Shown here: positions 55,711-64,000 of the stretch, piece by piece | How the letters are laid out: each line of letters opens with the position of its first letter | Position numbering within the stretch: position 1 is the first letter of the stretch | Assembly (NCBI RefSeq): GCF_002104455.1 | Contig: NZ_NBOC01000008.1 | Span: 1 to 64,000, forward strand | Length of the DNA stretch: 64,000 bases | Direction: 5' to 3' | Origin: Colwellia chukchiensis | GTDB taxonomy: Bacteria; Pseudomonadota; Gammaproteobacteria; Enterobacterales; Alteromonadaceae | The notes under the pieces: generated by a model | What the model saw: only the letters and a program-made list of their open reading frames with translations | What the model was told of the DNA's origin: nothing | Databases searched by the model: none | Program-made: the position numbers and the translations under genes

Positions 55711-57987
55711 TTAATTTGACATCATAGGATAGTCTGAGTTTATTCTAACCGTCCCTTGAAGTCGTTTCCGAGTTGACTGTTCACATGCCAGATCAAAATC
55801 CAGCGCAAGTTTTATCAAATTCATTTCGCTATCAAACTCTATTTGATAAATTTCAAAGTCACTGAAGCTTTCATTACAACCTTTCGCTTGACCACCAAAG
55901 TCTAAACCAGCCACAGCGTCGTCCTGAAATGGGTATCGTGTAGCCCCTTCATATCTGCCAATTTTTAACGTTTCTCCTGCTGGTGCTGCAACGTCTAAGC
56001 TCCATGAGTCAAGCCCGTGGTAATCTATAGAAATAAATGACTGTGACTTTTCAGCTTCGTCATAGGGTTTGGTTTTAAGAATAAACTCACCATCTTTTTC
56101 ATTCAGTGGCCAGGTCTGCCCTTGTGCTACATAACTTTCCTCTGTGCCAATAATTAACATGTAGGAAGCATTGATATCTAGGTATCTAAGCGGTGATTTA
56201 ACTATGGCACGATTTCCTAACTCGTTAGTAACGGTAAGTTGTAAATCAATATCTTGGGTTACATCTGCGCCTATTTCAATAGCTGTTTCTAACTCATTTG
56301 GCGTGTCAAAAGTAACGTTGATGTTATCCGGTGCCTGCCACAAAAATCTAGGCTCTGTGCCTTTATTCAATTCACTTTGTGAAGCGGATAAGATTGGGGC
56401 GCTAAGTTCTGAGAAATAGCCTTGTGACATTGAAATGACAGGAACTATATTATCTGATATTAAAATATCAGTTGAAAGATAGCTCGCACTTACACCTGTT
56501 TGCGAGGTAAGAGTGGGTAAACTCAAACTATATGCGCTGCCCGCTTGGAGAAAATCATCTGGGGTTACCGTCACTTTTGTCGCAAGGAATTCTGTCGAGC
56601 CTGTTACACGGTTACCATTAACATTGTTTTCGTAAAAAATGGCTTGACCCTCAACCGAGCTAATGGGTTGAGATAATACTAATGTAAAGGAGTCCATTAC
56701 TTCATAGTTATATTTTGGCGAACTTATCCCTAGCAAGCGAAGCTCATTTTCTACATAATTATTAATATAAATATTGTCAAGGGCAGATAAGCGATAGGCG
56801 GCGCTTCCGTTTCGGTTTGCTGCATTCAGTGCAATTACCCCTTGCTCTATATCAACAACCCGGAAGACATCTCCTCGACTATGCGACTCAACCGTTTCAA
56901 TAAATAAAACGTCCTCACTATTTTCCAAATTAGTAATTTTAATTTGGCCTGCAATTGGAAATGAGCCAAATGGAGCAATTATAGGTGAAATATAATCCAC
57001 TGAATACGCCCCCGTATCAGCCGTTTGCTCAATATTGACTGACATTTGCAACTGCAACTGGCCTGTTTGATAGTTTTCACGTTTTTCTGTATTTAAGTTA
57101 GTTAAGCGTAAAGGTTGCTCATTTGGCGCCCAAAATTCCAACGCATCAGCACTCAAGTTAGTTATGATTTTCAGTTCAGATTGTGAGCGCACTGCGGAAA
57201 AATCACCGGTGATCGTCAATACCTCTGTTTGATAAAAACTGTCAACATCAATGTTCAAGCCTGCTAGCATCACTTTTAACTCACTTGGCTGCTCGGCTGC
57301 TGATAATTGTTCAATATTTATCACCAGTTGACCGTCTAACAGTGTATCCATGGAGTCAAAAGAGCAAGATTGAAAGTCAACTTGGATTACATCTCCGACG
57401 GAAACAAGTAAGTCTGTGTTATTATCATAAAAATCGAGCGTATAATTGCCTTCCGTTTGGCACGCTTTTGTCTGACTGGTTGGAGTGTTAACTACCTGTT
57501 CAACTAAGTTAAAGCTAATATCAGCCAGATTTATTGATTGATTTTGCGTCAGTAAAACATGCTCCGCAACCACTCTTTGATCATGGTTGATATAATACTG
57601 ATAATTGATAACAATATCCTGCTCAAACGATAACTCTTCACCTTGGTAATAGCCGGTAACTTGTAAAGTGACTATTGTATCTTCAGATATATTTGTAGGT
57701 ACATGGCTACAGCTATTATGCGGTGAACTCGTCCATGTCATTCGATCATAAGACCAAAGACAAGAGTACTCACTATCAGCCTTGTTGGTGGTGACAATAA
57801 CATCTATCGGTTGCCACGAATAAACCGAATCGGGCCCAGAGGCAGTTAAAATAAAGAGCTCTTCTTGTGGCGGTTCTTGTGGTTTTTCTTCAACACTAGT
57901 GTCACTGCCACCACCGCCGCAGGCAGTTAGCAAAGTTAAAACGGCTAAACCAAGGGTATACTTTAAAAAACTGAATTTGAATCGCAT
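55711..57987 (-). CDS. large surface lipoprotein of unknown function
   Basis: This 758-aa protein has a lipoprotein signal (VLTLLTAC then GGGGSD, lipobox Cys near residue 23), an acidic Pro-rich linker (EEKPQEPPQEE), then beta-rich sequence throughout. An Ig-like or cadherin-like pattern is plausible (VTLQVTGYYQGEELSF; VTLTDTL-style strands). There are paired Cys residues in several places. No enzyme motif is visible. The start has GGAGTAACA upstream. The run of Gly after the lipid Cys is common in Alteromonadales surface lipoproteins. I cannot assign a family. Confidence 0.7.
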   Translation of the reverse strand: MRFKFSFLKYTLGLAVLTLLTACGGGGSDTSVEEKPQEPPQEELFILTASGPDSVYSWQPIDVIVTTNKADSEYSCLWSYDRMTWTSSPHNSCSHVPTNISEDTIVTLQVTGYYQGEELSFEQDIVINYQYYINHDQRVVAEHVLLTQNQSINLADISFNLVEQVVNTPTSQTKACQTEGNYTLDFYDNNTDLLVSVGDVIQVDFQSCSFDSMDTLLDGQLVINIEQLSAAEQPSELKVMLAGLNIDVDSFYQTEVLTITGDFSAVRSQSELKIITNLSADALEFWAPNEQPLRLTNLNTEKRENYQTGQLQLQMSVNIEQTADTGAYSVDYISPIIAPFGSFPIAGQIKITNLENSEDVLFIETVESHSRGDVFRVVDIEQGVIALNAANRNGSAAYRLSALDNIYINNYVENELRLLGISSPKYNYEVMDSFTLVLSQPISSVEGQAIFYENNVNGNRVTGSTEFLATKVTVTPDDFLQAGSAYSLSLPTLTSQTGVSASYLSTDILISDNIVPVISMSQGYFSELSAPILSASQSELNKGTEPRFLWQAPDNINVTFDTPNELETAIEIGADVTQDIDLQLTVTNELGNRAIVKSPLRYLDINASYMLIIGTEESYVAQGQTWPLNEKDGEFILKTKPYDEAEKSQSFISIDYHGLDSWSLDVAAPAGETLKIGRYEGATRYPFQDDAVAGLDFGGQAKGCNESFSDFEIYQIEFDSEMNLIKLALDFDLACEQSTRKRLQGTVRINSDYPMMSN

Positions 57988-58230
57988 TGTTACTCCATTA
58001 TTATTCTAATTTTAAGGTTTATAAACCAAATAATAGCGCCAAACCCTAATTGAATTGCTAGCTAATCCCACAGCTAGGGTTACTCCAATCGCTTTATGAC
58101 TAAACTATGCCATTATGCTTAAAATCGCGCAATAAAATCGCATATTCCCTCGTATGAAAAGCATCAGCTAAGCTTTCATATTGAGTTAGCCACACAGAGT
58201 TCTAGAGGTAAGCGTATAACGGAAATAGAA

Positions 58231-58266
58231 AAAAGCTTGATTAACCATAAAGTTAATCAAGCTTTT
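58231..58266 (-). terminator. terminator of rnpB
   Basis: The 15-bp stem AAAAGCTTGATTAAC / GTTAATCAAGCTTTT has a 6-base loop and is followed on the minus strand by TTCTATTTCC. It lies just after the 3' end of the RNase P RNA. Confidence 0.85.
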
Positions 58267-58273
58267 ATAGGAA

Positions 58274-58680
58274 GTAGTGAGTTGACCTATAAGCCGGGTT
58301 TTGTATCTCTTTCGAAGAAAAAGTGACAATCATTCGTCTAGGCTATAAATCGCTCTATAGCTCAAGCAACCTACCCGGTTTCAACGCGAGCCACGCCATA
58401 TGAAACCCTATTTGGTCTTGCTCCGGGTGGAGTTTACCCTGCAATTACTGTTACCAGCAATCCGGTGCGCTCTTACCGCACCCTTTCAGCCTTACCTGTG
58501 AAGTTCCTAAGAACAACCATCGGCGGTCTTCTCTCTGCTGCACTTGTCGTGGGCTCGCGCCCCCCAGGCGTTACCTGGCACCCTGCTCATTGGAGCCCGG
58601 ACTTTCCTCCCCTTTAGCTCGCTGGTGCTTATAAAAATAAACATCATTAAGATAAAGCAGCGATTGTCTGGTCAACTCGA
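58274..58680 (-). ncRNA. rnpB: RNase P RNA (M1 RNA, bacterial type A)
   Basis: The minus strand begins GAGTTGACCAGACAATCGC and contains the hallmark GAGGAAAGTCCGGGCTCC, then CAGGGTGCCAGGTAACGCC and GGGGGGCGCGAGCCC, and ends in AACCCGGCTTATAGGTCAAC, whose GGTCAAC pairs with the 5' GTTGACC to close P1. These are the conserved landmarks of type A RNase P RNA, the ribozyme that matures tRNA 5' ends. The length of about 405 bases is normal. It is directly followed by a terminator. Confidence 0.95.
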
Positions 58681-58741
58681 GGCGCATTCTACGTGATATT
58701 AAGCAACTTGGAAAGCGACACATTAAACATAGTGTTCACCG

Positions 58742-59596
58742 CTAGCTTTCTTTCATCGCTAAGGCGTATTCATACAGTGCATTTTTCTTAACGCCATGAA
58801 TTTCTGCGGCAATGGCACACGCTTTTTTCGGTTTCATTTCAGCTAATAATAGCTTTAATGTCGCCACCACATGGGCTGGAATAGCCGTTGGGTCAACCTT
58901 ATTACCTTCAATGATCAAAACCATTTCACCTTTTAGCTGATTCGGATCTTGTTGCAGCCAAGCCAATAAGTTCTCTGCCGTGTCTGAGTGTACAGTTTCA
59001 AAGGTTTTAGTTAGCTCCCGCGCCATGACGACATAACGCTCACCGCCTAGAGTTTTAACAATATCTTCAACCGTATCAATAGCGCGGCGCGGCGCATCAT
59101 AGAACACCATAGTACGAGTTTCATAAGCTAGTTCAGTTAAAGTTGCCTGCCTAGCGCCAGATTTTGACGGTAAAAAGCCCTCAAAAGTAAACCTGTCCGT
59201 GGGCAAGCCGGCAACAGACAGCGCAGCGATAGCCGCACACGCACCTGGAATAGGTGATACATTCAAACTTTGTTGGCGACAATGGCGTACCAGATGAAAG
59301 CCTGGATCACTGATCAATGGCGTGCCAGCATCCGATACCAAGGCAACACTTTTCCCCTCTTTTAATAAAGCCGCAATTTGCTCTTGGCGCTGACGCTCGT
59401 TATGATCATGCATAGACAGTGTTTTATTTTTAATGGCAAATGCTGATAACAAACGTTGGGTATGTCGCGTATTTTCACAGGCAATGACATCTACCTGCGC
59501 TAATATATCGCGTGCACGTTGACTAATATCAGCTAAGTTACCAATTGGGGTAGCAACAATATATAAGGTGCTCGGCTGCACTTGAGATTCCGACAT
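58742..59596 (-). CDS. rsmI: 16S rRNA (cytidine1402-2'-O)-methyltransferase
   Basis: This 284-aa methyltransferase modifies C1402 of 16S rRNA in the decoding centre. The tetrapyrrole-methylase-fold signatures are present: LYIVATPIGNLADISQRA, IACENTRHTQRLL, VALVSDAGTPLISDPGF and FYDAPRRAIDTVED. Its divergence from lpoA matches E. coli, and rnpB follows it on the same strand. Confidence 0.95.
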   Translation of the reverse strand: MSESQVQPSTLYIVATPIGNLADISQRARDILAQVDVIACENTRHTQRLLSAFAIKNKTLSMHDHNERQRQEQIAALLKEGKSVALVSDAGTPLISDPGFHLVRHCRQQSLNVSPIPGACAAIAALSVAGLPTDRFTFEGFLPSKSGARQATLTELAYETRTMVFYDAPRRAIDTVEDIVKTLGGERYVVMARELTKTFETVHSDTAENLLAWLQQDPNQLKGEMVLIIEGNKVDPTAIPAHVVATLKLLLAEMKPKKACAIAAEIHGVKKNALYEYALAMKES

Positions 59597-59658
59597 AATA
59601 AAATACTTGTGTTGAGACTAAAGTGGATGGAGTTTATTATAAAGCACTATTAAAAAGT

Positions 59659-61536
59659 ATGGATTTATTAACTTTGACACTCAGTAAATGGTTTTCAGCG
59701 CATAAAAGTGCTTTTTTCGTGTGGACAACTGTCATACTGCTGGCAAGTTGTTCAACCACAAAATCCGACAAAGTCGTGGTGCCAACGCAACAGCAAACAG
59801 ACACATTCACTGTTGTTGAAAGCGATTTGACTGCTGAACAATTGATTGCGCAAGCGCAGCTAGATTTAGCTGCCAATAATAGCTCGGCAGCACTGAGCGC
59901 GTTACTCAAGGCTAGCGCGTTATTTATTGAGCAAAGCAACCCCCATAAAGCATTGTGGCTTGCCCAGCAATTAAAGCCGTTAGCCCTAACAGCGAACCAA
60001 GGATATCAACTAAATATTATTGCGGCGAAAAGCTTATTGGTACTAGAAAAGCTCCCTCTAGCCTTGCAAGCGCTAGCGCAGGCTGAACAGCTGGTAGAAA
60101 ACAAACAACAACGACACAGCTTTGCTTATTATCAAACCTTAGCGAGCGTACAAACTCAGCGCAACTTAGCCATTGCCGCGCTTGATGCCAGCCTACGCGC
60201 CTTTGACCTAAATCCAGCAGCTAGTGATAGCGATATTGAACAACTTTGGCAGCAGCTAAGTCGATTAGCACCATGGCAACAGCAGCAATTAGCAAAAATG
60301 GCCGCACCCAATGTTAATGGTTGGAGTCAACTATTAACTCTGGCCAATAAATTCGGTCATGACGAGGCAAGGTTTAAGCGCTATTTAAAGCAGTGGCAAC
60401 GAAAGTTTAGCAGTCATCCAGCACAAGTAGTGGTTAATAATTTATTGCAGCAGCCACCTATGTTCAGCAACCAACATCATAATATTGCCGTTATTATTCC
60501 GCTTACCGGCAAGCAAGAGCGCGCAGGTAAAGTTGCCCAACAAGGCATACTGGCAGCGTATCAGAACGACAGTGACAAAACCTTGCACTTTATTGATGCC
60601 ACCACCACAGATATGGCGACATTAAACGCCACGTTTGCTAAGTTAAATATCGACTATGTTATAGGTCCCTTACTGAAAGAAAATGTCAATCGCTACTTGG
60701 CACAAACTGAGTTGAGCATACCAACGCTATTGCTGAACTTACCAAGCAATCAGCGCCTGCAACCACATCAAGTTGCCTTATCCATGCGCCCTGAAGACGA
60801 AGCTATACAAGCTGCTACCACCTTGAGCCGACAAAAGTATCAACAGCCATTGATTTTAAGCCAGCAAGATAGTGCCAGTCGGCGCATTGCTAACACTTTT
60901 AGTCAGCAATGGCAGCATATCAGCGCTCAAACGCCAGAAATTGTCTACTTTTCAAACGATGCAAAAATGCAGCAACAAATCAAGGCAGGATTAGGCGTTG
61001 ACGCAAGCGAACAACGCACAAAAGAGCTGAACCGACACATCAAGTATTCCATTAAAAGTGAATTTCGTAATCGTCGCGATATTGATATGATTTATGTGGT
61101 GGGCTTACCGCTAGAAACCAAGCTATTAAAGCCTTACATTGACGTTAATATCAGCCCATTTGCTGATCTCATACCTGTTTATGCTAGCTCTCGCAGTCAT
61201 AGTACTCAAATTGATAAAAGCGATAATCGAGATTTATCAGGGTTAATTTTTACAGAAATGCCATGGCAACTCGACAGTAAGTTGCAAAATAAAGCACTAC
61301 TCGCACAGGCCAAAAAGCTTTGGCCAAACCGCAGTAGCAGCTTACAAACTATTTTTGCGATGGGCTTTGACAGCTTAGCTTTAGTCGACAAAATTTCTGC
61401 CATGCAAGATAGAATTTATGTTCGTCACTATGGTCAAACGGGTATCTTACAGCTAGGTGAAGATAATATTTTAACTCGCAGCTTAATTTGGGGCAGATAC
61501 AGTCGCAGCAAGGTACAAGAAATTGCCTTGGACTAA
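59659..61536 (+). CDS. lpoA: penicillin-binding-protein activator LpoA
   Basis: This outer-membrane lipoprotein activates PBP1a. The leader (SAFFVWTTVILLASC) has a lipobox Cys at about residue 31. The N-terminal half is TPR-like helical repeats (rich in LAAN, LALQALAQAEQ), and the C-terminal half (from HNIAVIIPLTGKQERAGKVAQQGILAAY) has a periplasmic-binding-protein fold. I chose the ATG at 59659; a GTG at 59623 would add 12 residues. It is the first of lpoA-yraN-diaA-dolP, as in E. coli. Confidence 0.9.
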   Translation: MDLLTLTLSKWFSAHKSAFFVWTTVILLASCSTTKSDKVVVPTQQQTDTFTVVESDLTAEQLIAQAQLDLAANNSSAALSALLKASALFIEQSNPHKALWLAQQLKPLALTANQGYQLNIIAAKSLLVLEKLPLALQALAQAEQLVENKQQRHSFAYYQTLASVQTQRNLAIAALDASLRAFDLNPAASDSDIEQLWQQLSRLAPWQQQQLAKMAAPNVNGWSQLLTLANKFGHDEARFKRYLKQWQRKFSSHPAQVVVNNLLQQPPMFSNQHHNIAVIIPLTGKQERAGKVAQQGILAAYQNDSDKTLHFIDATTTDMATLNATFAKLNIDYVIGPLLKENVNRYLAQTELSIPTLLLNLPSNQRLQPHQVALSMRPEDEAIQAATTLSRQKYQQPLILSQQDSASRRIANTFSQQWQHISAQTPEIVYFSNDAKMQQQIKAGLGVDASEQRTKELNRHIKYSIKSEFRNRRDIDMIYVVGLPLETKLLKPYIDVNISPFADLIPVYASSRSHSTQIDKSDNRDLSGLIFTEMPWQLDSKLQNKALLAQAKKLWPNRSSSLQTIFAMGFDSLALVDKISAMQDRIYVRHYGQTGILQLGEDNILTRSLIWGRYSRSKVQEIALD

Positions 61537-61897
61537 TAAAGCCTCTACTGTCGCTATGGGTAAAAATAGTGAACAATTGGCCAGCCAATATTTACAGCAG
61601 CACGGCTTGAGTTTGCAAAGCTGCAACTTTCAAAATCGAGCCGGTGAGATCGATCTCATTATGACCCAAGGGACAACTTGGGTGTTTGTAGAAGTAAAAT
61701 ATCGCAAAAATAACCACTTTGGCGGTGCTATTGCCGCTGTTTCGCTAAAAAAACAACAAAAGATTAAGCAATGTGCTGCTTTTTACCTGCAACAAATGGG
61801 ATTAAATGAATATAATACCCCTTGCCGGTTCGATGTTGTTGCCATGCAAGGTGATATCAACGCACCAGTAATTACATGGCTTAAAAATGCCTTTTAA
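61523..61897 (+). CDS. yraN: YraN/UPF0102 family endonuclease-like protein
   Basis: This 124-aa protein has the family core NRAGEIDLIMTQGTTWVFVEVKYRKN, an Asp/Glu-x-Lys nuclease-like motif, and ends with RFDVVAM. UPF0102 proteins resemble archaeal Holliday-junction resolvases, but their role is not established. I used the TTG at 61523, overlapping lpoA by 14 bases with AAGG upstream; an ATG at 61556 is the alternative. Confidence 0.88.
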   Translation: MPWTNKASTVAMGKNSEQLASQYLQQHGLSLQSCNFQNRAGEIDLIMTQGTTWVFVEVKYRKNNHFGGAIAAVSLKKQQKIKQCAAFYLQQMGLNEYNTPCRFDVVAMQGDINAPVITWLKNAF

Positions 61898-61917
61898 ACC
61901 ATGTCATAGAAAAATGA

Positions 61918-62529
<612 letters not shown>

Positions 62530-62530
62530 T

Positions 62531-63103
62531 ATGGCTATTCGGGTTATTTTCTCTGCCATACTGCTCAGCTTACTGCTACAAGGTTGCGCCGCGGTGGCGG
62601 TTGTTGGCGTCGTCGGCGGCGCCAGTATCGCAACCGATAACCGCTCTTTAGGCAACCTTATCGACGATCAAAAAATTGAAATTGATGCCAAAGCTAAGCT
62701 GTCTAAAAGCAAAGGATTATCTAGCAATACAAACTTACAAGTTGTAAGCGTAAATGGTAGTGTTTTAGTCGTCGGACAAGCACCTAATAGCTACTTGCGT
62801 GATCAAGCCATTAAGGCGCTCAATGAAGTTCGTGGTATTAAGCAACTGCACAACCAAATACGCATTAGCAATAAGGTTGCAATCACGACCAAAGCCAATG
62901 ATGTTTGGCTAACCTCTAAGGTAAAAACCGCCCTTTTTGGTACAGATAAACTTGACGCTACTAACATCAAAGTTGTCACCGAAAATGCCGAAGTTTTTTT
63001 AATGGGTTTAATTAGCCAAGCAGAAGCTGAGTTAGCTGTGGATATTGCTCGTAATATCGGTGGCGTTAACCGCGTCTTTAAAGTTTTTGAATATATTGAA
63101 TAA
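62531..63103 (+). CDS. dolP: outer-membrane BON-domain lipoprotein DolP
   Basis: This 190-aa lipoprotein (lipobox LLLQGCAA, Cys near residue 18) has two BON domains (about 45-112 and 120-190). DolP, formerly YraP, supports outer-membrane integrity and septal peptidoglycan regulation in E. coli. I chose the ATG at 62531, two bases after the diaA stop, with GAGGC upstream; a longer frame from 62486 would overlap diaA and lose the lipobox position. Confidence 0.92.
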   Translation: MAIRVIFSAILLSLLLQGCAAVAVVGVVGGASIATDNRSLGNLIDDQKIEIDAKAKLSKSKGLSSNTNLQVVSVNGSVLVVGQAPNSYLRDQAIKALNEVRGIKQLHNQIRISNKVAITTKANDVWLTSKVKTALFGTDKLDATNIKVVTENAEVFLMGLISQAEAELAVDIARNIGGVNRVFKVFEYIE

Positions 63104-63193
63104 CCTAAGCGTTACTTTTTAAAGGAGCGGCTGCTAGCGTAATTGTTTTGCTCTATATGGCCGCTCTTGACTCATTAAGCGAACAGTGACCTT

Positions 63194-63360
63194 CTCGTCC
63201 TGAACATCACCGCTGCTTCACATCCAAGTGATCGCGGCATACCCTTCGTCCTGAACATCGCCGCTACTTCACATCCATGTGGCCGCGGCATACCGTTCGT
63301 CCTGAACATCGCCGCTACTTCACATCCATGTGGCCGCGGCATACCGTTCGTCCTGAACAT
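63194..63360. repeat. 51-bp tandem repeat, three full units and a partial
   Basis: Units start at 63194, 63245, 63296 and 63347 (partial), exactly 51 bases apart. The second and third are almost identical; the first has diverged. Each unit contains a small dyad CACATCCATGTG next to GGCCGCGGC. The period is a multiple of three, so the minus strand reads as a 17-residue repeat (MFRTNGMPRPHGCEVAA), but there is no ribosome-binding site and it lies between convergent genes, so coding is doubtful. Confidence 0.9.
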
Positions 63361-63362
63361 AA

Positions 63363-63388
63363 AAAAGCAAACCCACAGGTTTGCTTTT
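63363..63388. terminator. bidirectional terminator between dolP and the last gene
   Basis: The stem AAAAGCAAACC / GGTTTGCTTTT has a 4-base loop with A and T runs on both sides, so it can stop transcripts from dolP (rightward) and from the leftward gene at 63476. The tandem repeat sits between it and dolP. Confidence 0.85.
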
Positions 63389-63475
63389 GAATTTATGCTG
63401 CATTATTTACCGCGTAAAAATAACTTCAGCTTGGCCATTACCTTCGCTTGCTTACAAGTCATAACGGCTTTGATA

Positions 63476-63895
63476 CTACCCCTGAATAAGGTTACCTATC
63501 ACTTGCTGATCATTTTCTTTTAGTTCACCTTGTAGCCATTGCAATGCTTGTTGCCACTCAAGCTCTAAACCAGAAAATATACGGCTATTCAACTTGTCAT
63601 GCCGTCGAGTTTGTTGAATATTATCCACTAGCGTTTTGCTTTGCTCTGAATAGTAAACAAAGGCAATAGCTTTTAGACCTTGATAAGAACCCAAAGTTAA
63701 TTGCGCTTCATAACTGTAACTATAGTCATTGACTCGATTAATCAGCATGCCAAAATCACCAAAAATATGTGCTTTAAAAAACGCATCACATTCTTCTATC
63801 ATTTCTAATGACAATTCAACTCCTTCATCAATTGTCACCTCAACGATATTTTCACTTAGCAGTGTAAAGTAACCAAAACTTAACCTATGTTTCAT
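63476..63895 (-). CDS. unknown small cytosolic protein
   Basis: This 139-aa protein has a strong AAGGAGCGTA ribosome-binding site before its ATG. It has no signal peptide or membrane helix. It alternates strand and helix (FGYFTLLSENIVEVTIDEGVELSLEMIEECDAFF, then LTLGSYQGLKAIAFVYYSEQSKT), which recalls the STAS/SpoIIAA-like fold, but I do not recognise a family. The next gene upstream is outside the window. Confidence 0.6.
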   Translation of the reverse strand: MKHRLSFGYFTLLSENIVEVTIDEGVELSLEMIEECDAFFKAHIFGDFGMLINRVNDYSYSYEAQLTLGSYQGLKAIAFVYYSEQSKTLVDNIQQTRRHDKLNSRIFSGLELEWQQALQWLQGELKENDQQVIGNLIQG

Positions 63896-64000
63896 TACGC
63901 TCCTTGAGTAATTTATAGTTTATTTATAGGAAGTTACTGGATCTTTCCCTGTAGTTGCCCCCATCCTTAGGTGTTATTGCTAACGATAATTTTACTTAGC

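Noticed and set aside
63175-63360. 61-codon minus-strand frame across the 51-bp repeat
   Set aside because: It is produced by the repeat period being a multiple of three, has no ribosome-binding site, and lies between convergent genes.

Overview
The window looks like a chromosomal segment of a marine gammaproteobacterium of the order Alteromonadales, most likely Colwelliaceae (Colwellia/Thalassotalea-like). The reasons are the housekeeping neighbourhoods obgE-rpmA-rplU facing ispB and rsmI facing lpoA-yraN-diaA-dolP, an RNase P RNA of gammaproteobacterial type, salvage-only B12 genes and moderately AT-rich DNA. The genus is inferred from gene content and protein style; no search was possible.

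Bases 1-7236 are the end of an AT-rich mobile island abutting the 3' end of obgE. From the obgE side inward it holds a palindromic site (7179-7236), then a tightly overlapping leftward operon of three large tyrosine-recombinase-like proteins (495, 620 and 660 aa) and a 145-aa helix-turn-helix/coiled-coil protein. This layout resembles the gamma-mobile-trio (GMT), RIT and Tn554 types of multi-recombinase element. Beyond it lies cargo: a HerA-type ATPase gene whose 5' part, with the P-loop, is cut off by an IS66-family insertion sequence that runs off the left edge.

Bases 7255-18903 are core metabolism: ObgE, ribosomal proteins L27 and L21, IspB, aldose epimerase, ArgR, an unusual pair (a fused E1 alpha/beta 2-oxoacid dehydrogenase and a FabD-like acyltransferase), glutaryl-CoA dehydrogenase with a divergent LysR regulator, and a sugar-kinase-like phosphotransferase. 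Bases 18975-26203 form a cobalamin uptake and salvage locus: cobC, then riboswitch-cobT-cobS-cobU-cobQ, then a second riboswitch and btuB, all leftward. Both riboswitches carry recognisable cobalamin aptamer signatures. Bases 26338-33018 hold an HD-GYP response regulator next to an 1873-aa hybrid sensor kinase with an NMT1/THI5-like periplasmic sensor, probably one signalling pair.

Bases 35616-50327 hold a porin-like gene and a leftward copper-handling cluster: a Met/His/Cys-rich secreted protein, a DUF411 lipoprotein, a CusC-CusB-CusA efflux pump whose CusB carries two CusF-like domains, two PepSY proteins (one fused to a ferredoxin/flavin reductase), an NTF2-like secreted protein, a CopA ATPase and a small cupredoxin. 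Three genes here (porin, cupredoxin, cusC) have their export or anchor segment in a different reading frame from the body. They are either frameshifted by sequence error or decay, or switched by slippage.

Bases 50766-64000 hold PutA, two secreted lipoproteins of unknown function, rnpB, rsmI, the lpoA-yraN-diaA-dolP operon, a 51-bp tandem repeat and a small unknown gene. I saw no CRISPR array, tRNA or rRNA. The most novel-looking item is the four-gene recombinase module with its palindromic site and a possibly replaced ObgE tail.
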